This document shows, piece after piece, positions 50,002-59,900 of a DNA stretch of 64,000 nucleotides. The first letter of the stretch is position 1. Each line of letters opens with the position of its first letter. Source of the DNA: Marinospirillum perlucidum (lineage in GTDB: Bacteria > Pseudomonadota > Gammaproteobacteria > Pseudomonadales > Halomonadaceae); assembly GCF_003336805.1 (NCBI RefSeq), contig NZ_QFWJ01000010.1, forward strand, positions 59,664 through 123,663, given 5' to 3'. The position numbers and the translations under genes were made by a program. The notes beneath the pieces were generated by a model. The model was not told the origin of the DNA and searched no databases. It saw only the letters and a list, made by a program, of their open reading frames with translations.

Positions 50002-50955
50002 ATGCAGGCAAGCCAAGAAGAAATCAAACAACTGGGTCGCGTTGCCGTTCTGATGGGAGGTTGCTCAGCAGAAAGGGAGGTATCCCTGAAAAGCGGGCAG
50101 GCCGTATTGACGGCTTTGTTGGAAAGCGGTGTTGATGCCTTTGGGCTGGATTTGGGAAAAAATGCCCTGGCACAATTGCTATCTGAACCCATGGATCGTG
50201 CTTTTATAGCCCTGCATGGCCGTGGTGGTGAAGATGGCTGTATACAGGGTGTCCTGGAGTGGCTGGGGGTTCCCTACACCGGCAGTGATGTGATGGCGTC
50301 AGCTCTGGCCATGGACAAATTCAAGTGTAAACAAGTGTGGATGGGGCAGGGCTTGCCCACACCAGCTTCCTGTCTTTTGACCGAAGCAAGTGATCCTGAA
50401 GCGGTGGTTGCAAAATTGGGCTTACCCTTGATGGTTAAACCGGCTCATGAAGGTTCCAGTCTGGGAATGAGTAAGGTGAATTCGGCTAATGAGCTGCGAC
50501 AGGCCTGGAAAGAAGCCAGTCAATATGATGGCCGTGTTCTGGCAGAGCGCTATATTCAGGGCGCTGAATTTACCGTTAGTATCCTGGATAAACAGGCGTT
50601 GCCGGTTATTGGCTTGCAAACCAGTCATGATTTTTATGATTTCAGTGCCAAGTATGTCACAGGAGACACCCATTACCTCTTGCCTTGCGGCCTGCCTGAA
50701 GAGGAACAGCAATCACTGCAGCAGCTGGCTTTGGATGCTTATCTGGCTGTGGGGTGTGAAGGCTGGGGACGCGTTGACATCATGGTGGATGCCGAAAACC
50801 AGCCCTGGCTACTGGAGGTAAACACCAGTCCGGGGATGACCAATCTCAGCCTGGTGCCTCAGGCAGCCGCCTATCAAGGCATCGGCTTTCAAGAACTGGT
50901 ATTGATGCTGATCAAGCTGGCTCGACTCAAAGTCTATACCGAGGCGGTCGAATAA
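50002..50955 (+). CDS. ddlB: D-alanine-D-alanine ligase (DdlB type)
   Basis: ATP-grasp ligase (317 residues) making D-Ala-D-Ala for MurF. N-terminal VLMGGCSAEREVSLKSG, central PAHEGSSLGMSKV and C-terminal EVNTSPGMT are typical. ATG 50002 is preferred over GTG 49990 because GGAG lies 6 nt upstream of the ATG. Located between murC and ftsQ as in E. coli ddlB. Confidence 0.96.
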   Translation: MQASQEEIKQLGRVAVLMGGCSAEREVSLKSGQAVLTALLESGVDAFGLDLGKNALAQLLSEPMDRAFIALHGRGGEDGCIQGVLEWLGVPYTGSDVMASALAMDKFKCKQVWMGQGLPTPASCLLTEASDPEAVVAKLGLPLMVKPAHEGSSLGMSKVNSANELRQAWKEASQYDGRVLAERYIQGAEFTVSILDKQALPVIGLQTSHDFYDFSAKYVTGDTHYLLPCGLPEEEQQSLQQLALDAYLAVGCEGWGRVDIMVDAENQPWLLEVNTSPGMTNLSLVPQAAAYQGIGFQELVLMLIKLARLKVYTEAVE

Positions 50956-50958
50956 AAA

Positions 50959-51657
50959 ATGGCGGGTGGCCTGAGTACCTGGGTAAAAACCCTGGCTCCC
51001 CTAATGCTGCTACTGTTTTTGTTGGCAGCGGGTCTTCACTGGATGCTAGCCAGGCCGGTGGGGCAGGTCGCTATTTATGGCGAGGTGGCTCACCTTGATC
51101 AGGAAGACATTCGCCAGCGAGCCTTGCCCTGGCTGGCAGAACCTTTTTGGAAAGTGGATCTTGAAGGGTTGCGTAGGGCATTGGAAGAAGCTCCCTGGTT
51201 AAAGGAAGTGCGCATCAGCCGCAATTGGCCGGACAGGATCAAGATGGAACTGGTTGAGCGCAAACCCTGGGCATTCTGGAATGAAGGCGCTTTGATCGAT
51301 GAGCAGGGCGAAGTTTTTTATCCTCACAATCGTGATGATTTAAATCTGAATGTGCAGCTGGTCAGTGCAACTGATCAGTTGCAGGAAGTCTTAAGTCTGT
51401 ATGAGCTTATGTCACCGGAATTGAACACTTTGGGCGTAAAAGTTAGCTTAATTGACCTCAAACCGCGAGGTGCTTGGCAAATTGAGCTTGACACCGGCGT
51501 TACACTTTTACTTGGGCGTGATAATATAGAAAGACGATTGAACCGTTTTTTCTGGATCTGGAAAAACTGGACAGAACAAAAACGACAAGAGGTCGACACA
51601 ATAGATATGCGTTATCCCAATGGTCTTGCTGTAGAATGGAGACAGTCCAGGGGGTAA
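50959..51657 (+). CDS. ftsQ: Cell division protein FtsQ
   Basis: Bitopic divisome protein (232 residues): one membrane helix (LAPLMLLLFLLAAGLHWML), a POTRA domain (about residues 40-110, with APWLKEVRISRNWPDRIKM) and a beta domain. It links FtsL/FtsB to the early divisome. Starts 3 nt after ddlB. Confidence 0.95.
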   Translation: MAGGLSTWVKTLAPLMLLLFLLAAGLHWMLARPVGQVAIYGEVAHLDQEDIRQRALPWLAEPFWKVDLEGLRRALEEAPWLKEVRISRNWPDRIKMELVERKPWAFWNEGALIDEQGEVFYPHNRDDLNLNVQLVSATDQLQEVLSLYELMSPELNTLGVKVSLIDLKPRGAWQIELDTGVTLLLGRDNIERRLNRFFWIWKNWTEQKRQEVDTIDMRYPNGLAVEWRQSRG

Positions 51658-51714
51658 CCTGACCGGCTTCGGCCTGCTGGCACTGAAGCAAGACGCTAGG
51701 AGTTTTCCTTTATT

Positions 51715-52977
51715 ATGGCACAAGAGTCTAACCCGGGAAGTTTGGTTGTCGGACTGGATATCGGCACTTCAAAAGTCGTTGCCATAGTTGGCCAGCGAAC
51801 GCCCGAAGGTAATCTGGAAATTATTGGCCTGGGGTCGCACCCTTCACGCGGACTGAAAAAAGGGGTGGTCATCAATATTGATTCCACGGTTCAGTCGATT
51901 CGCCGAGCCGTTGAAGAAGCTGAACTCATGGCAGGCTGTGAAATACACTCGGTTTATGTGGGTATTGCCGGCAGCCATGTGCACAGCATGAATTCTCACG
52001 GTATCGTGGCTATTCGAGATCGTGAAGTCGGTGAAGCTGATCTGGAGCGAGTCATTGACGCGGCAAGGGCTGTGGCAATACCGGCCGACCAAAAAATTAT
52101 CCATATATTGCCGCAAGAGTATGCTATAGATAACCAAGAAGGCATTCGTGAGCCTTTAGGAATGTCTGGTGTTCGCCTGGAAGCCAAGGTGCATCTGGTG
52201 ACCTGTGCAGTGAATGCCGTTCAGAATATTGAAAAATGTGTGCGTCGCTGTGGCCTGGAAGTAGAAGACATTATTCTTGAGCAGTTGGCTTCCAGTTACT
52301 CGGTACTGACTGAAGATGAAAAAGAGCTAGGTGTCTGCCTGGTGGATATTGGTGGCGGCACCACGGATATTGCCATCTTTACCGAAGGAGCCATTCGCCA
52401 TACTGCAGTGATACCGATTGCCGGTGATCAGGTGACCAATGATATTGCCATGGCTCTGCGTACGCCGACGCTGAACGCAGAAGAGATCAAAATCAAGTAT
52501 GCTTGCGCCCTAACCCAGTTGGCAGGGCCGGATGAATTGATTAAAGTGCCCAGCGTTGGCGACCGTCCACCGCGGGAACTTTCTCGCCAGGCTTTGGCAG
52601 AGGTCGTGGAGCCTCGCTACGATGAATTGTTCACTCTCATTCAAGCAGAGCTGAGACGTAGTGGTTTTGAGGATCGTATTGCTGCCGGTATAGTGTTGAC
52701 CGGTGGTACCGCGAAGATTGAAGGTGCTGTGGAACTGGCTGAAGAGATTTTCCATGCACCGGTGCGTTTGGCCAGCCCTCAGTTTGTTGAAGGGCTGAAT
52801 GATGTGGTTAGCAATCCCATCTACTCTACAGGTGTGGGCTTGCTGCACTACGCTTTGCAGCGAACGGACAGTGAAGCTTTACCAGAAGGCGGCTACCGCT
52901 ATGATAGCCAGGTTGAAGAAGATGCAAATGAAGCCTTGATGGGGCGTATCAAGCGCTGGTTTCAGCGCCAATTTTAA
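51715..52977 (+). CDS. ftsA: Cell division protein FtsA
   Basis: Actin-fold protein (420 residues) that tethers FtsZ to the membrane. Nucleotide motifs GLDIGTSKV and DIGGGTTDIA are visible, the 1C domain follows residue 85, and the C-terminal amphipathic helix GRIKRWFQRQF is the membrane anchor. It is followed by a 166-nt gap before ftsZ. Confidence 0.97.
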   Translation: MAQESNPGSLVVGLDIGTSKVVAIVGQRTPEGNLEIIGLGSHPSRGLKKGVVINIDSTVQSIRRAVEEAELMAGCEIHSVYVGIAGSHVHSMNSHGIVAIRDREVGEADLERVIDAARAVAIPADQKIIHILPQEYAIDNQEGIREPLGMSGVRLEAKVHLVTCAVNAVQNIEKCVRRCGLEVEDIILEQLASSYSVLTEDEKELGVCLVDIGGGTTDIAIFTEGAIRHTAVIPIAGDQVTNDIAMALRTPTLNAEEIKIKYACALTQLAGPDELIKVPSVGDRPPRELSRQALAEVVEPRYDELFTLIQAELRRSGFEDRIAAGIVLTGGTAKIEGAVELAEEIFHAPVRLASPQFVEGLNDVVSNPIYSTGVGLLHYALQRTDSEALPEGGYRYDSQVEEDANEALMGRIKRWFQRQF

Positions 52978-53050
52978 TAAGGCGTTAAAACAGCATCATA
53001 TTGAATTAGTTCGATTTTTGAATTGATGTGTTTTCTTCTGCAGGCTGGAT

Positions 53051-53080
53051 TTGTTAGTCTAGAGCAAATTTTCGTAATTA
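53051..53080 (+). promoter_or_regulatory. Possible promoter between ftsA and ftsZ
   Basis: TTGTTA (53051-53056) and TAATTA (53075-53080) with an 18-bp spacer lie in the AT-rich 166-nt gap upstream of ftsZ. A dedicated ftsZ promoter fits the need for far more FtsZ than FtsA, but the match is modest. Confidence 0.35.
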
Positions 53081-53143
53081 TGGGTCGATTAGCAGCGCCA
53101 ATATCAATTTTTTGCGTGAGCGTTGTTTTCAGGAGACGGGCAA

Positions 53144-54454
53144 ATGGCTTTTGAGATAGTTGAAAATACACCTTCCTCCCTGGCAGTGATTAAAGTCATT
53201 GGTGTAGGTGGCGGGGGTGGTAATGCTGTCGCTCACATGGTGGCTAACCAAATCCAGGATGTGGAATTTATCTGTGCCAACACGGATGCCCAGGCTCTTA
53301 AAAATATTGACAAGCAGGTCAGCGGTATCCTGCGCAAGCAAAAAGCAGTGGAAACAGCTCGCCATACCGGGCAAGCCAGCAGCGCTGACGCGGTACTGGA
53401 AATGTCGCGTGTTCAGCTGAGTGAAGAGGAAATGCAGGAAGAAGAAGCTGCATTTCTAAGCGATACCCCTATCATCAAGATTCAGTTGGGTGGTGACATT
53501 ACCAAGGGCTTGGGCGCGGGTGCTAATCCCGAGGTTGGTCGTCAATCAGCGCTGGAAGATCGTGAGGTGATTGCCGATATTCTCCAGGGTGCCGATATGG
53601 TATTCATCACTGCTGGCATGGGCGGCGGTACCGGAACAGGTGCTGCCCCGGTGGTGGCTGAAGTGGCTAGCGAGCTGGGTATCCTTTCAGTAGCAGTTGT
53701 AACCAAGCCCTTTAATAATGAAGGCCCCAAGCGGATGCGTTTGGCTGAAGAGGGGATTGGTGAGCTAACCAAGCACGTCGACTCTCTGGTGGTTATTCCC
53801 AATCAACGTCTTCGTGAAGTCCTGCCCAAGGGGATTACTCTGAAGGGGGCTTTTGCTAAGGCAAACGACGTTTTGCTGGGGGCGGTCAAGGGGATTGCCG
53901 ATGTAATCACTCATCCCGGTGAAATGAACGTCGATTTTGCCGATGTGCGCACGGTGATGTCAGAGATGGGCACGGCCATGATGGGGGCTGGAGCAGCCTC
54001 CGGTGAACAGCGCCATCTGCAAGCTGCTGAACAAGCTATTCGTTCACCGCTGCTTGAGGACATCGATCTTAAAGGCGCCAAGGGTATTCTGGTCAATATT
54101 ACTGCCAATGCTGACCTGGAGTTGGAAGAGTTTGATGAAGTCATTGCTCTCATGTATGAGCATGCCGATGAAGATGCCACCATTATTGTTGGTAATACAG
54201 TTGACCCCTCCCTGGGGGATGAGCTGCGGGTTACCGTAATCGCAACCGGTTTGGAAAATAAAACTGAGGTACCCAAAAAAGCAGAAACGGAAGCAGCCCC
54301 GAGATCTGGAAAAAGAGCGGCTTTGGCGGATACCGGTATTTCCGGAGGTGCGCAGGCAGCTCGCCAGGCTACTGCCAGAGCTCAGGCGGCTCCAGCAGGT
54401 GATCAGGCCTCTATGCTGGATATTCCCACCTTCCTCAGAAAACAAGCAGATTAG
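53144..54454 (+). CDS. ftsZ: Cell division GTPase FtsZ with an extra ~52-residue segment
   Basis: Tubulin homologue forming the Z ring. ATG 53144 has AGGAGA 7 nt upstream. The family core is intact: [10 protein letters not shown] (T1), NTDAQAL (T2), [11 protein letters not shown] (T3), [12 protein letters not shown] (T4), [11 protein letters not shown] (T7) and the C-terminal peptide [11 protein letters not shown]. At 436 residues it is 53 longer than E. coli FtsZ. The excess is almost all in one place: between L52 and I113 there are 60 residues where E. coli has 8. The added stretch is charged and probably helical (glutamate-rich around [11 protein letters not shown]). Reading frame and neighbours are normal, so it is not a frameshift artefact. 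Confidence 0.97.
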   Translation: MAFEIVENTPSSLAVIKVIGVGGGGGNAVAHMVANQIQDVEFICANTDAQALKNIDKQVSGILRKQKAVETARHTGQASSADAVLEMSRVQLSEEEMQEEEAAFLSDTPIIKIQLGGDITKGLGAGANPEVGRQSALEDREVIADILQGADMVFITAGMGGGTGTGAAPVVAEVASELGILSVAVVTKPFNNEGPKRMRLAEEGIGELTKHVDSLVVIPNQRLREVLPKGITLKGAFAKANDVLLGAVKGIADVITHPGEMNVDFADVRTVMSEMGTAMMGAGAASGEQRHLQAAEQAIRSPLLEDIDLKGAKGILVNITANADLELEEFDEVIALMYEHADEDATIIVGNTVDPSLGDELRVTVIATGLENKTEVPKKAETEAAPRSGKRAALADTGISGGAQAARQATARAQAAPAGDQASMLDIPTFLRKQAD

Positions 54455-54459
54455 TAACG

Positions 54460-54530
54460 CAAAAAAAGCTAAAAATACGAAACTTATCTCTTTTACTAAA
54501 GACTAAAGTTTCGCTGCTAGCATTTTTTTG
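54460..54530 (+). terminator. Long imperfect inverted repeat between ftsZ and lpxC (probable terminator)
   Basis: Arms of about 25 nt pair across 54460-54485 and 54506-54530. The inner part CGAAACTT/AAGTTTCG is perfect, and the outer part pairs CAAAAAAA-GCTA with TAGC-ATTTTTTTG. The right arm ends in seven Ts. It begins 6 nt after the ftsZ stop and should end much of the division-cluster transcript. Confidence 0.65.
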
Positions 54531-54536
54531 TTAAAG

Positions 54537-54565
54537 TTACATGAAATTATGGCTCGGCTTATATA
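54537..54565 (+). promoter_or_regulatory. Possible lpxC promoter
   Basis: TTACAT (54537-54542) and TATATA (54560-54565) with a 17-bp spacer sit just after the inverted repeat and about 50 nt before the lpxC ATG. Separate promotion of lpxC fits the terminator-like repeat, but the match is modest. Confidence 0.4.
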
Positions 54566-54615
54566 GGCTGGGTTCTTCCTGAATATCTAGCTCTTGTGAG
54601 CTGAGAAGAGTGACA

Positions 54616-55530
54616 ATGATTAAACAGTGTACTCTCAAAAACACCATCAGGGCGACTGGAGTTGGCCTGCATTCCGGTGAAAAAGTTTATTTAACCCTTC
54701 GACCTGCACCGGTTAATACGGGCATTGTTTTCCGTCGTGTGGATCTTGATCCTGTGGCAGAAATTCATGCTCGTGCTGACAATGTTGGTGAAACTACCTT
54801 GTCCACCACCCTTTGTGAAAAGGGTGTAAAGGTCAGTACCGTAGAGCATCTGCTTTCGGCTCTGGCTGGCTTGGGGATTGATAATCTTTATATTGAAGTC
54901 AGTGCGGCCGAAGTGCCGATCATGGATGGAAGTGCCGGGCCTTTTGTGTTTCTTGTGCAATCAGCGGGTATTCAGGAACAGGAAGCCGCTAAACAGTTTA
55001 TCCGTATCAAGAAAAAGGTGGCTGTCAGCGAAGATGACAAGACAGCCAGCTTTGAACCCCACGAAGGTTTTAGGGTTGGTTTCAGTATCGATTTTGATCA
55101 CCCAGTTTTCCGTGATCAGAAACAGACGTCGACGATTGATTTTTCTACCACTTCTTTCGTTCGTGAAGTGAGCCGTGCGCGCACCTTTGGTTTTATGCGC
55201 GACATTGAATACTTGCGTTCCAGGAATCTGGCGCTGGGTGGCAGCATGGAAAATGCCATAGTGGTGGATGATTACCGGATTCTTAATGAGGATGGCCTGC
55301 GTTACGAAGATGAATTCGTCAAACACAAGGTGTTGGATGCCATTGGTGACCTCTATCTTCTCGGCAAGAGTCTGATCGGCGAGTTTAAAGGGCATAAATC
55401 CGGACATGGTTTGAACAACAAGCTCTTGCGTGAGTTGATCAGCCAGCCGGATGCCTGGGAAGTGGTTACTTTCGAAGGAGAGGAAGCCAAGTCGCCCATT
55501 TCCTATACAACTGCCGCAGCCTTGGCCTAA
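54616..55530 (+). CDS. lpxC: UDP-3-O-acyl-N-acetylglucosamine deacetylase
   Basis: Zinc deacetylase (304 residues), the committed step of lipid A synthesis. STVEHLLSA supplies a zinc histidine, [10 protein letters not shown] the second histidine and aspartate, and KSGHGLNN the catalytic histidine. ATG 54616 gives [19 protein letters not shown], matching the E. coli N-terminus. Followed by a terminator shared with dciA. Confidence 0.97.
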   Translation: MIKQCTLKNTIRATGVGLHSGEKVYLTLRPAPVNTGIVFRRVDLDPVAEIHARADNVGETTLSTTLCEKGVKVSTVEHLLSALAGLGIDNLYIEVSAAEVPIMDGSAGPFVFLVQSAGIQEQEAAKQFIRIKKKVAVSEDDKTASFEPHEGFRVGFSIDFDHPVFRDQKQTSTIDFSTTSFVREVSRARTFGFMRDIEYLRSRNLALGGSMENAIVVDDYRILNEDGLRYEDEFVKHKVLDAIGDLYLLGKSLIGEFKGHKSGHGLNNKLLRELISQPDAWEVVTFEGEEAKSPISYTTAAALA

Positions 55531-55545
55531 TCGGCAATTGATCCT

Positions 55546-55575
55546 AAAAAAGCCAGCTTATTGCTGGCTTTTTTG
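55546..55575. terminator. Bidirectional terminator between lpxC and dciA
   Basis: AAAAAAGCCAGC and GCTGGCTTTTTT pair around a 5-nt loop, with A and T tracts on the two sides, so it can end both converging transcripts. It also contains the last codons and stop of dciA (TTA at 55558-55560 on the plus strand). Confidence 0.85.
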
Positions 55576-56016
55576 TTTTTTACCGATGCTGGTTAGAGCT
55601 GATTTAAGTTTGGGGTTGTCGGTTTCCTTGGCCAGTTCCAGCAGTTGCAGACGCGTCTGCTCAGAAATGGGTTTGCCTTTGGGTTCTTCCTTGCTGGCCG
55701 GAGGCGTTGGCCTGACTTTGAGTTCTATGTCTTTTAGTTCGGGAAGCAGGGTCTGGAGTTTCAGCAAGAGTTCGGGTTTCAAGTAGCGAAAGCGTGTTAA
55801 CTGGAGAGCGCTGGGCGTTAGTAGCAAGAGTCGGCCTGCCTGATAATTACCGACGCGATAATAATCCCTGCTCTCATCGGGTAGATGATGCAGTACAAGT
55901 GTTTCAATATGTTGCAGTTTTGCAGCTTGGTTAAAAATACCCCCCAGAACTGAGGTGTCTTTGTTAATAAGTGCATTTAGGGATTTTGTTCTACCCTCTC
56001 TTGCCTTTATACTCAC
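55558..56016 (-). CDS. dciA: DciA-like replicative helicase loader (DUF721)
   Basis: DUF721 protein of 152 residues. DciA loads or manages the DnaB helicase in bacteria lacking DnaC. The N-terminal KH-like domain spans about residues 15-105; the C-terminal tail (about 106-152) is charged and probably disordered, as usual for gammaproteobacterial DciA. The start appears to be GTG 56014-56016. Convergent with lpxC, its usual neighbourhood. Confidence 0.85.
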   Translation of the reverse strand: MSIKAREGRTKSLNALINKDTSVLGGIFNQAAKLQHIETLVLHHLPDESRDYYRVGNYQAGRLLLLTPSALQLTRFRYLKPELLLKLQTLLPELKDIELKVRPTPPASKEEPKGKPISEQTRLQLLELAKETDNPKLKSALTSIGKKQKSQQ

Positions 56017-56097
56017 ACCACCCCCTTCAAGATATTGGAAAAAAGATCTTAGCTAAGAACCAGCAGAACACCAAGGGGCAAACACAGGAAGCGATCA

Positions 56098-57027
56098 ATG
56101 AACCTGATTTTTTGCAGCAATTCGCACAGTTCCAGTAAATCCTTCAGGCTGACTCCAGGTCTCCTTGCCATTATTTTTGCAGTGGTATTTACGCTGCCTG
56201 CAGCCATTGGCGGAACCTTTGTCTACTGGTGGGTGGATGCGAGTGAACGTCTGCATAACAACAAAGCCAATCGCATGATGGAAGAGGAACTCCAGGCCCA
56301 GCGCGAAGAGATTGAAGAGATTAAGCGCCGTTCGATTGAGCGTATTGACGCCTTGACGCCGCGTATTGGTGAACTCCAGGCTCGCTTATTGAGACTGGAT
56401 GCCCTGGGTAAGCGACTGACTTCTGTTGCTGAGCTGGGTGATGAATTCAACTTTGATCAACCCCCACCCATGGGCGGCCCCGAGTCTTTTTATGAAGAGA
56501 GTTCGGGTTATAACGATACCGAGTTGATGGATACCTTGGATTCACTCAGCCGTAAGATTGAACAGCGTCATCAACAGCTGGAGTTGATTCATTCACTGCT
56601 GACTGAACGCAATCTGGCTGATCAGGTTTATTTGGCTGGTCGTCCCGTGACCAGTGGTTGGATGTCTTCCACCTTTGGGCGTCGCAGTGACCCCTTCACT
56701 GGTCGTACTTCCTGGCATGAGGGTCTGGATTATGCAGGCCGTGAAAACTCCGAAATTGTAGCTACAGGTGCGGGTATTGTCGTTCATGCATCTGAGCGCG
56801 GTGGTTATGGCAACCTGGTAGAAATTGACCACGGTGATGGATTTGTTACTCGCTATGCTCACATGAACAGCTTCAACGTAGAGAAGGGACAGCTAGTTCA
56901 GCGTGGCGATGTTCTTGGCTACATGGGTTGTACCGGGCGCTGTACCGGTACTCATGTGCACTATGAAGTGATACGCCAAGGCCGCCCCGTAGACCCTGCT
57001 CGCTACGTAGCCCGATCAGCCCCCTAG
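56098..57027 (+). CDS. Membrane-anchored M23 metallopeptidase with coiled coil
   Basis: Protein of 309 residues: a membrane helix (LLAIIFAVVFTLPAAIGGTFV), a coiled coil (about residues 55-105), then an LytM/M23 domain with the zinc ligands in HEGLDYAG and THVHYEV (HxH). It is either a periplasmic cell-wall endopeptidase or, like some LytM proteins, an amidase activator; the apparently complete ligand set favours an enzyme. The same type of gene lies between lpxC and secA in Pseudomonas. Confidence 0.88.
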   Translation: MNLIFCSNSHSSSKSFRLTPGLLAIIFAVVFTLPAAIGGTFVYWWVDASERLHNNKANRMMEEELQAQREEIEEIKRRSIERIDALTPRIGELQARLLRLDALGKRLTSVAELGDEFNFDQPPPMGGPESFYEESSGYNDTELMDTLDSLSRKIEQRHQQLELIHSLLTERNLADQVYLAGRPVTSGWMSSTFGRRSDPFTGRTSWHEGLDYAGRENSEIVATGAGIVVHASERGGYGNLVEIDHGDGFVTRYAHMNSFNVEKGQLVQRGDVLGYMGCTGRCTGTHVHYEVIRQGRPVDPARYVARSAP

Positions 57028-57049
57028 CACCTCCTGCCTTTTTCTTCAG

Positions 57050-57071
57050 CACCCGCTTCTGGCGGGTGTTT
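57050..57071 (+). terminator. Terminator after the M23 peptidase gene
   Basis: CACCCGC (57050-57056) and GCGGGTG (57062-57068) form a GC-rich 7-bp stem followed by TTTCTCT. The U tract is short, so strength is uncertain. Confidence 0.6.
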
Positions 57072-57177
57072 CTCTGTGGTCAGAGTGTTAAAATCCCTCT
57101 AAACACTTTTTAACAAAAACGTGCTATGTTGAGCGGCCAATTTTATTGATCCCTCACATCACGGGTAAGGACAGTCA

Positions 57178-59889
57178 ATGATTACCCCCCTATTAAAGAA
57201 GATTTTTGGTAGTAAAAACGACCGCGAACTCAAGCAACTGCGTAAACTGGTTGAAAAGGTCAATCAACTAGAGCCGGAATTCTCGCAGTTGAAAGATGAA
57301 GACTTTAAAACAAAAACCCAGGCCTTTAAGAAGCGGGTTGCCGAAGGAGAAAGTCTGGATCAGTTGTTACCGGAAAGCTTTGCTCTGGTTCGTGAAGCGG
57401 GTCAGCGAGCCTTGGGGATGCGTCACTTTGATGTTCAGTTAATTGGTGGCATGGTACTGAACCAGGGGAAAATTGCAGAAATGCGCACCGGTGAAGGTAA
57501 AACCCTGGTAGCGACCCTGGCAGTATATTTGAATGCTCTGGCTGATAAGGGTGTGCACGTAGTCACGGTGAATGACTACCTGGCTCGCCGTGATGCGGAC
57601 TGGATGGGAAAACTCTATACCTTTCTGGGCCTCAGTGTGGGTGTTATTTATTCAGGACAGAAAGCTGAAGAAAAGCGTGAAGCCTATCAGGCTGATATTA
57701 CCTACGGCACCAACAATGAGTTCGGTTTTGATTATCTGCGCGATAACATGGCTTTTTCTCTTAAGGATCGTGTACAAAGAGGCCATTTCTTTGCCGTAGT
57801 CGATGAAGTGGATTCCATCCTGATTGATGAAGCTCGTACACCTCTGATTATCTCTGGTGCAGCGGAGGATAGTTCAGCACTTTACAAGACCATCAATCGC
57901 CTGATTCCTTCCTTGACACCCTGGGATGAAGAAAAAGAGGAAGGCGATTTCATTGTTGATGAAAAACAACGCAACCTGGAACTGACCGAACAGGGTCACC
58001 AACTGGTCGAAAAACTGTTAGCGCAAGAAGGTCTGATTCAGGAAGGGGATAGTCTCTATTCAGCTAGCAACCTCAATCTTCTTCACCATGTGCACTCAGG
58101 TTTGCGTGCTCATCATATGTTCCATAAAGACGTGGATTACATCGTCAATAATAACCAGGTGGTGATCGTTGACGAGCATACCGGGCGTACCATGCCGGGT
58201 CGTCGGTGGGGCGAAGGCCTGCATCAGGCGATTGAAGCCAAGGAAAACCTGCCTATTCAGGCAGAGAGCCAGACTCTGGCATCTACCACCTTCCAGAACT
58301 ACTTCCGTATTTATGAAAAGCTCTCGGGCATGACAGGGACCGCCGACACCGAAGCCTTTGAGTTTAACCATATCTATGGCCTGGATGTGGTCGTTATTCC
58401 GCCGAATAAAAAGGTTCAGCGCAAGGATTACAATGACCTGGTTTACATGTCGGCTGAAGAAAAGTTCGAAGCCATCATCAAGGACACCCAGTTTGCAATC
58501 GAAAAGCAGCAGCCCGTCCTGATCGGTACGGCTTCTATTGAAACCTCCGAATATGTCAGTCGTCTGCTGAAGAAAGCAGGTATTCAGCATAAGGTGCTGA
58601 ATGCCAAACAGCATGAAAGCGAGGCCGACATTATTGCCCAGGCGGGCCGTCCCGGTGCGGTAACCCTGGCCACCAACATGGCCGGTCGTGGTACCGATAT
58701 CGTTTTGGGTGGCAACTGGGAAAATGAAGCCGCGAAATTGAAAAATCCCAGTGACGACGACTTACAGCGCCTCAAGTCGGAATGGGAACAACGTCATCAG
58801 CTGATTCTGGAAGCCGGTGGCCTGCATGTGATCGGTACCGAACGCCATGAATCCCGGCGTATCGATAACCAGCTGCGAGGCCGGGCTGGCCGTCAGGGTG
58901 ATCCGGGTACAACCCGTTTCTTCCTGTCCCTGGAAGATAGCCTGATGCGCATTTTTGCCTCTGATCGCGTCAAAAGCATGATGAGCATGCTGGGTATGCA
59001 AAAAGGGGAGGCCATCGAGCACAAGATGGTGACCAATGCGGTGGAAAAAGCCCAGCGCAAGGTTGAAGGGCGCAACTTTGATATTCGTAAGCAGCTGCTT
59101 GAATACGATGATGTTAATAATGACCAGCGTCAGGTGGTTTACAGTCAGCGCCGCGAAATTCTGGAAGCCCAGGATATTGCTGAAGAAGTCGAAGAAATGC
59201 GCTGGGATGTGCTCTCGGAAGCTATATCCCTGTTTATTCCGCCTCAATCCATGCCTGAGCAATGGCGAATTGCCGAGTTGGAAAAGCATCTGGAGACGGA
59301 ATTTAATCTACCTGTGCCGGTTCAGCAGTGGTTGGATGAAGATAAAAGTCTGCATGAAGAAACCCTCAGGGAAAAACTCCACGAAGAGCTGGAAGCTGCC
59401 TACAAGGCCAAGGATGAGCAGGCTGGTGGTGATTTGCTGCGACGCTTTGAACAGCAGGTGATGTTGCAGGTGCTGGATACCCGTTGGAAAGAACATCTGC
59501 AAAATATGGATCAATTGCGCCAGGGTATCCATCTGCGTGGATATGCTCAGAAAAATCCCAAGCAGGAATACAAAAAAGAAGCCTTTGGGTTGTTCGAGAA
59601 CTTCCTGGGTAACGTACGCCGGGATGTTGTCCGGATTCTCAGTCATGTGAAAATCCGAACCCCGGAAGAGGTTGAAGAACTGGAACGCCAGCGTAAGGCT
59701 GAAGCCGAATTGCTACAGCAGCGGCAAAAAGCCCAGCATGATGCGCCTGCAGCACCCGGGCAGAAAGAAAGCGCTGGTGAGCAGCAGGGTCAACCTTTTA
59801 AACGTGAATACCCCAAGGTCGGTCGGAATGAACCCTGCCCCTGTGGTTCCGGCAAAAAATACAAGCAGTGTCACGGTAAACTCAGTTAA
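57178..59889 (+). CDS. secA: Preprotein translocase ATPase SecA
   Basis: Motor ATPase (903 residues) that drives unfolded preproteins through SecYEG. Walker A MRTGEGKT about residues 102-109, DEVD box ([11 protein letters not shown]), the [10 protein letters not shown] and [10 protein letters not shown] helicase motifs, and the C-terminal zinc/SecB-binding [13 protein letters not shown]. Full length. A SecM-like leader was not found in the 150 nt upstream. Confidence 0.98.
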   Translation: MITPLLKKIFGSKNDRELKQLRKLVEKVNQLEPEFSQLKDEDFKTKTQAFKKRVAEGESLDQLLPESFALVREAGQRALGMRHFDVQLIGGMVLNQGKIAEMRTGEGKTLVATLAVYLNALADKGVHVVTVNDYLARRDADWMGKLYTFLGLSVGVIYSGQKAEEKREAYQADITYGTNNEFGFDYLRDNMAFSLKDRVQRGHFFAVVDEVDSILIDEARTPLIISGAAEDSSALYKTINRLIPSLTPWDEEKEEGDFIVDEKQRNLELTEQGHQLVEKLLAQEGLIQEGDSLYSASNLNLLHHVHSGLRAHHMFHKDVDYIVNNNQVVIVDEHTGRTMPGRRWGEGLHQAIEAKENLPIQAESQTLASTTFQNYFRIYEKLSGMTGTADTEAFEFNHIYGLDVVVIPPNKKVQRKDYNDLVYMSAEEKFEAIIKDTQFAIEKQQPVLIGTASIETSEYVSRLLKKAGIQHKVLNAKQHESEADIIAQAGRPGAVTLATNMAGRGTDIVLGGNWENEAAKLKNPSDDDLQRLKSEWEQRHQLILEAGGLHVIGTERHESRRIDNQLRGRAGRQGDPGTTRFFLSLEDSLMRIFASDRVKSMMSMLGMQKGEAIEHKMVTNAVEKAQRKVEGRNFDIRKQLLEYDDVNNDQRQVVYSQRREILEAQDIAEEVEEMRWDVLSEAISLFIPPQSMPEQWRIAELEKHLETEFNLPVPVQQWLDEDKSLHEETLREKLHEELEAAYKAKDEQAGGDLLRRFEQQVMLQVLDTRWKEHLQNMDQLRQGIHLRGYAQKNPKQEYKKEAFGLFENFLGNVRRDVVRILSHVKIRTPEEVEELERQRKAEAELLQQRQKAQHDAPAAPGQKESAGEQQGQPFKREYPKVGRNEPCPCGSGKKYKQCHGKLS

Positions 59890-59900
59890 GAGGCAAGAGC

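Noticed and set aside
53144..54454. The extra segment of FtsZ as a frameshift or mis-assembly
   Set aside because: The frame is continuous through conserved motifs on both sides and the base composition is like the rest of the gene, so a real in-frame insertion is the simpler reading.
57028..57177. Possible SecM-like arrest peptide gene upstream of secA
   Set aside because: No signal-peptide-bearing frame or arrest motif in this 150-nt gap; the M23 peptidase gene precedes it.
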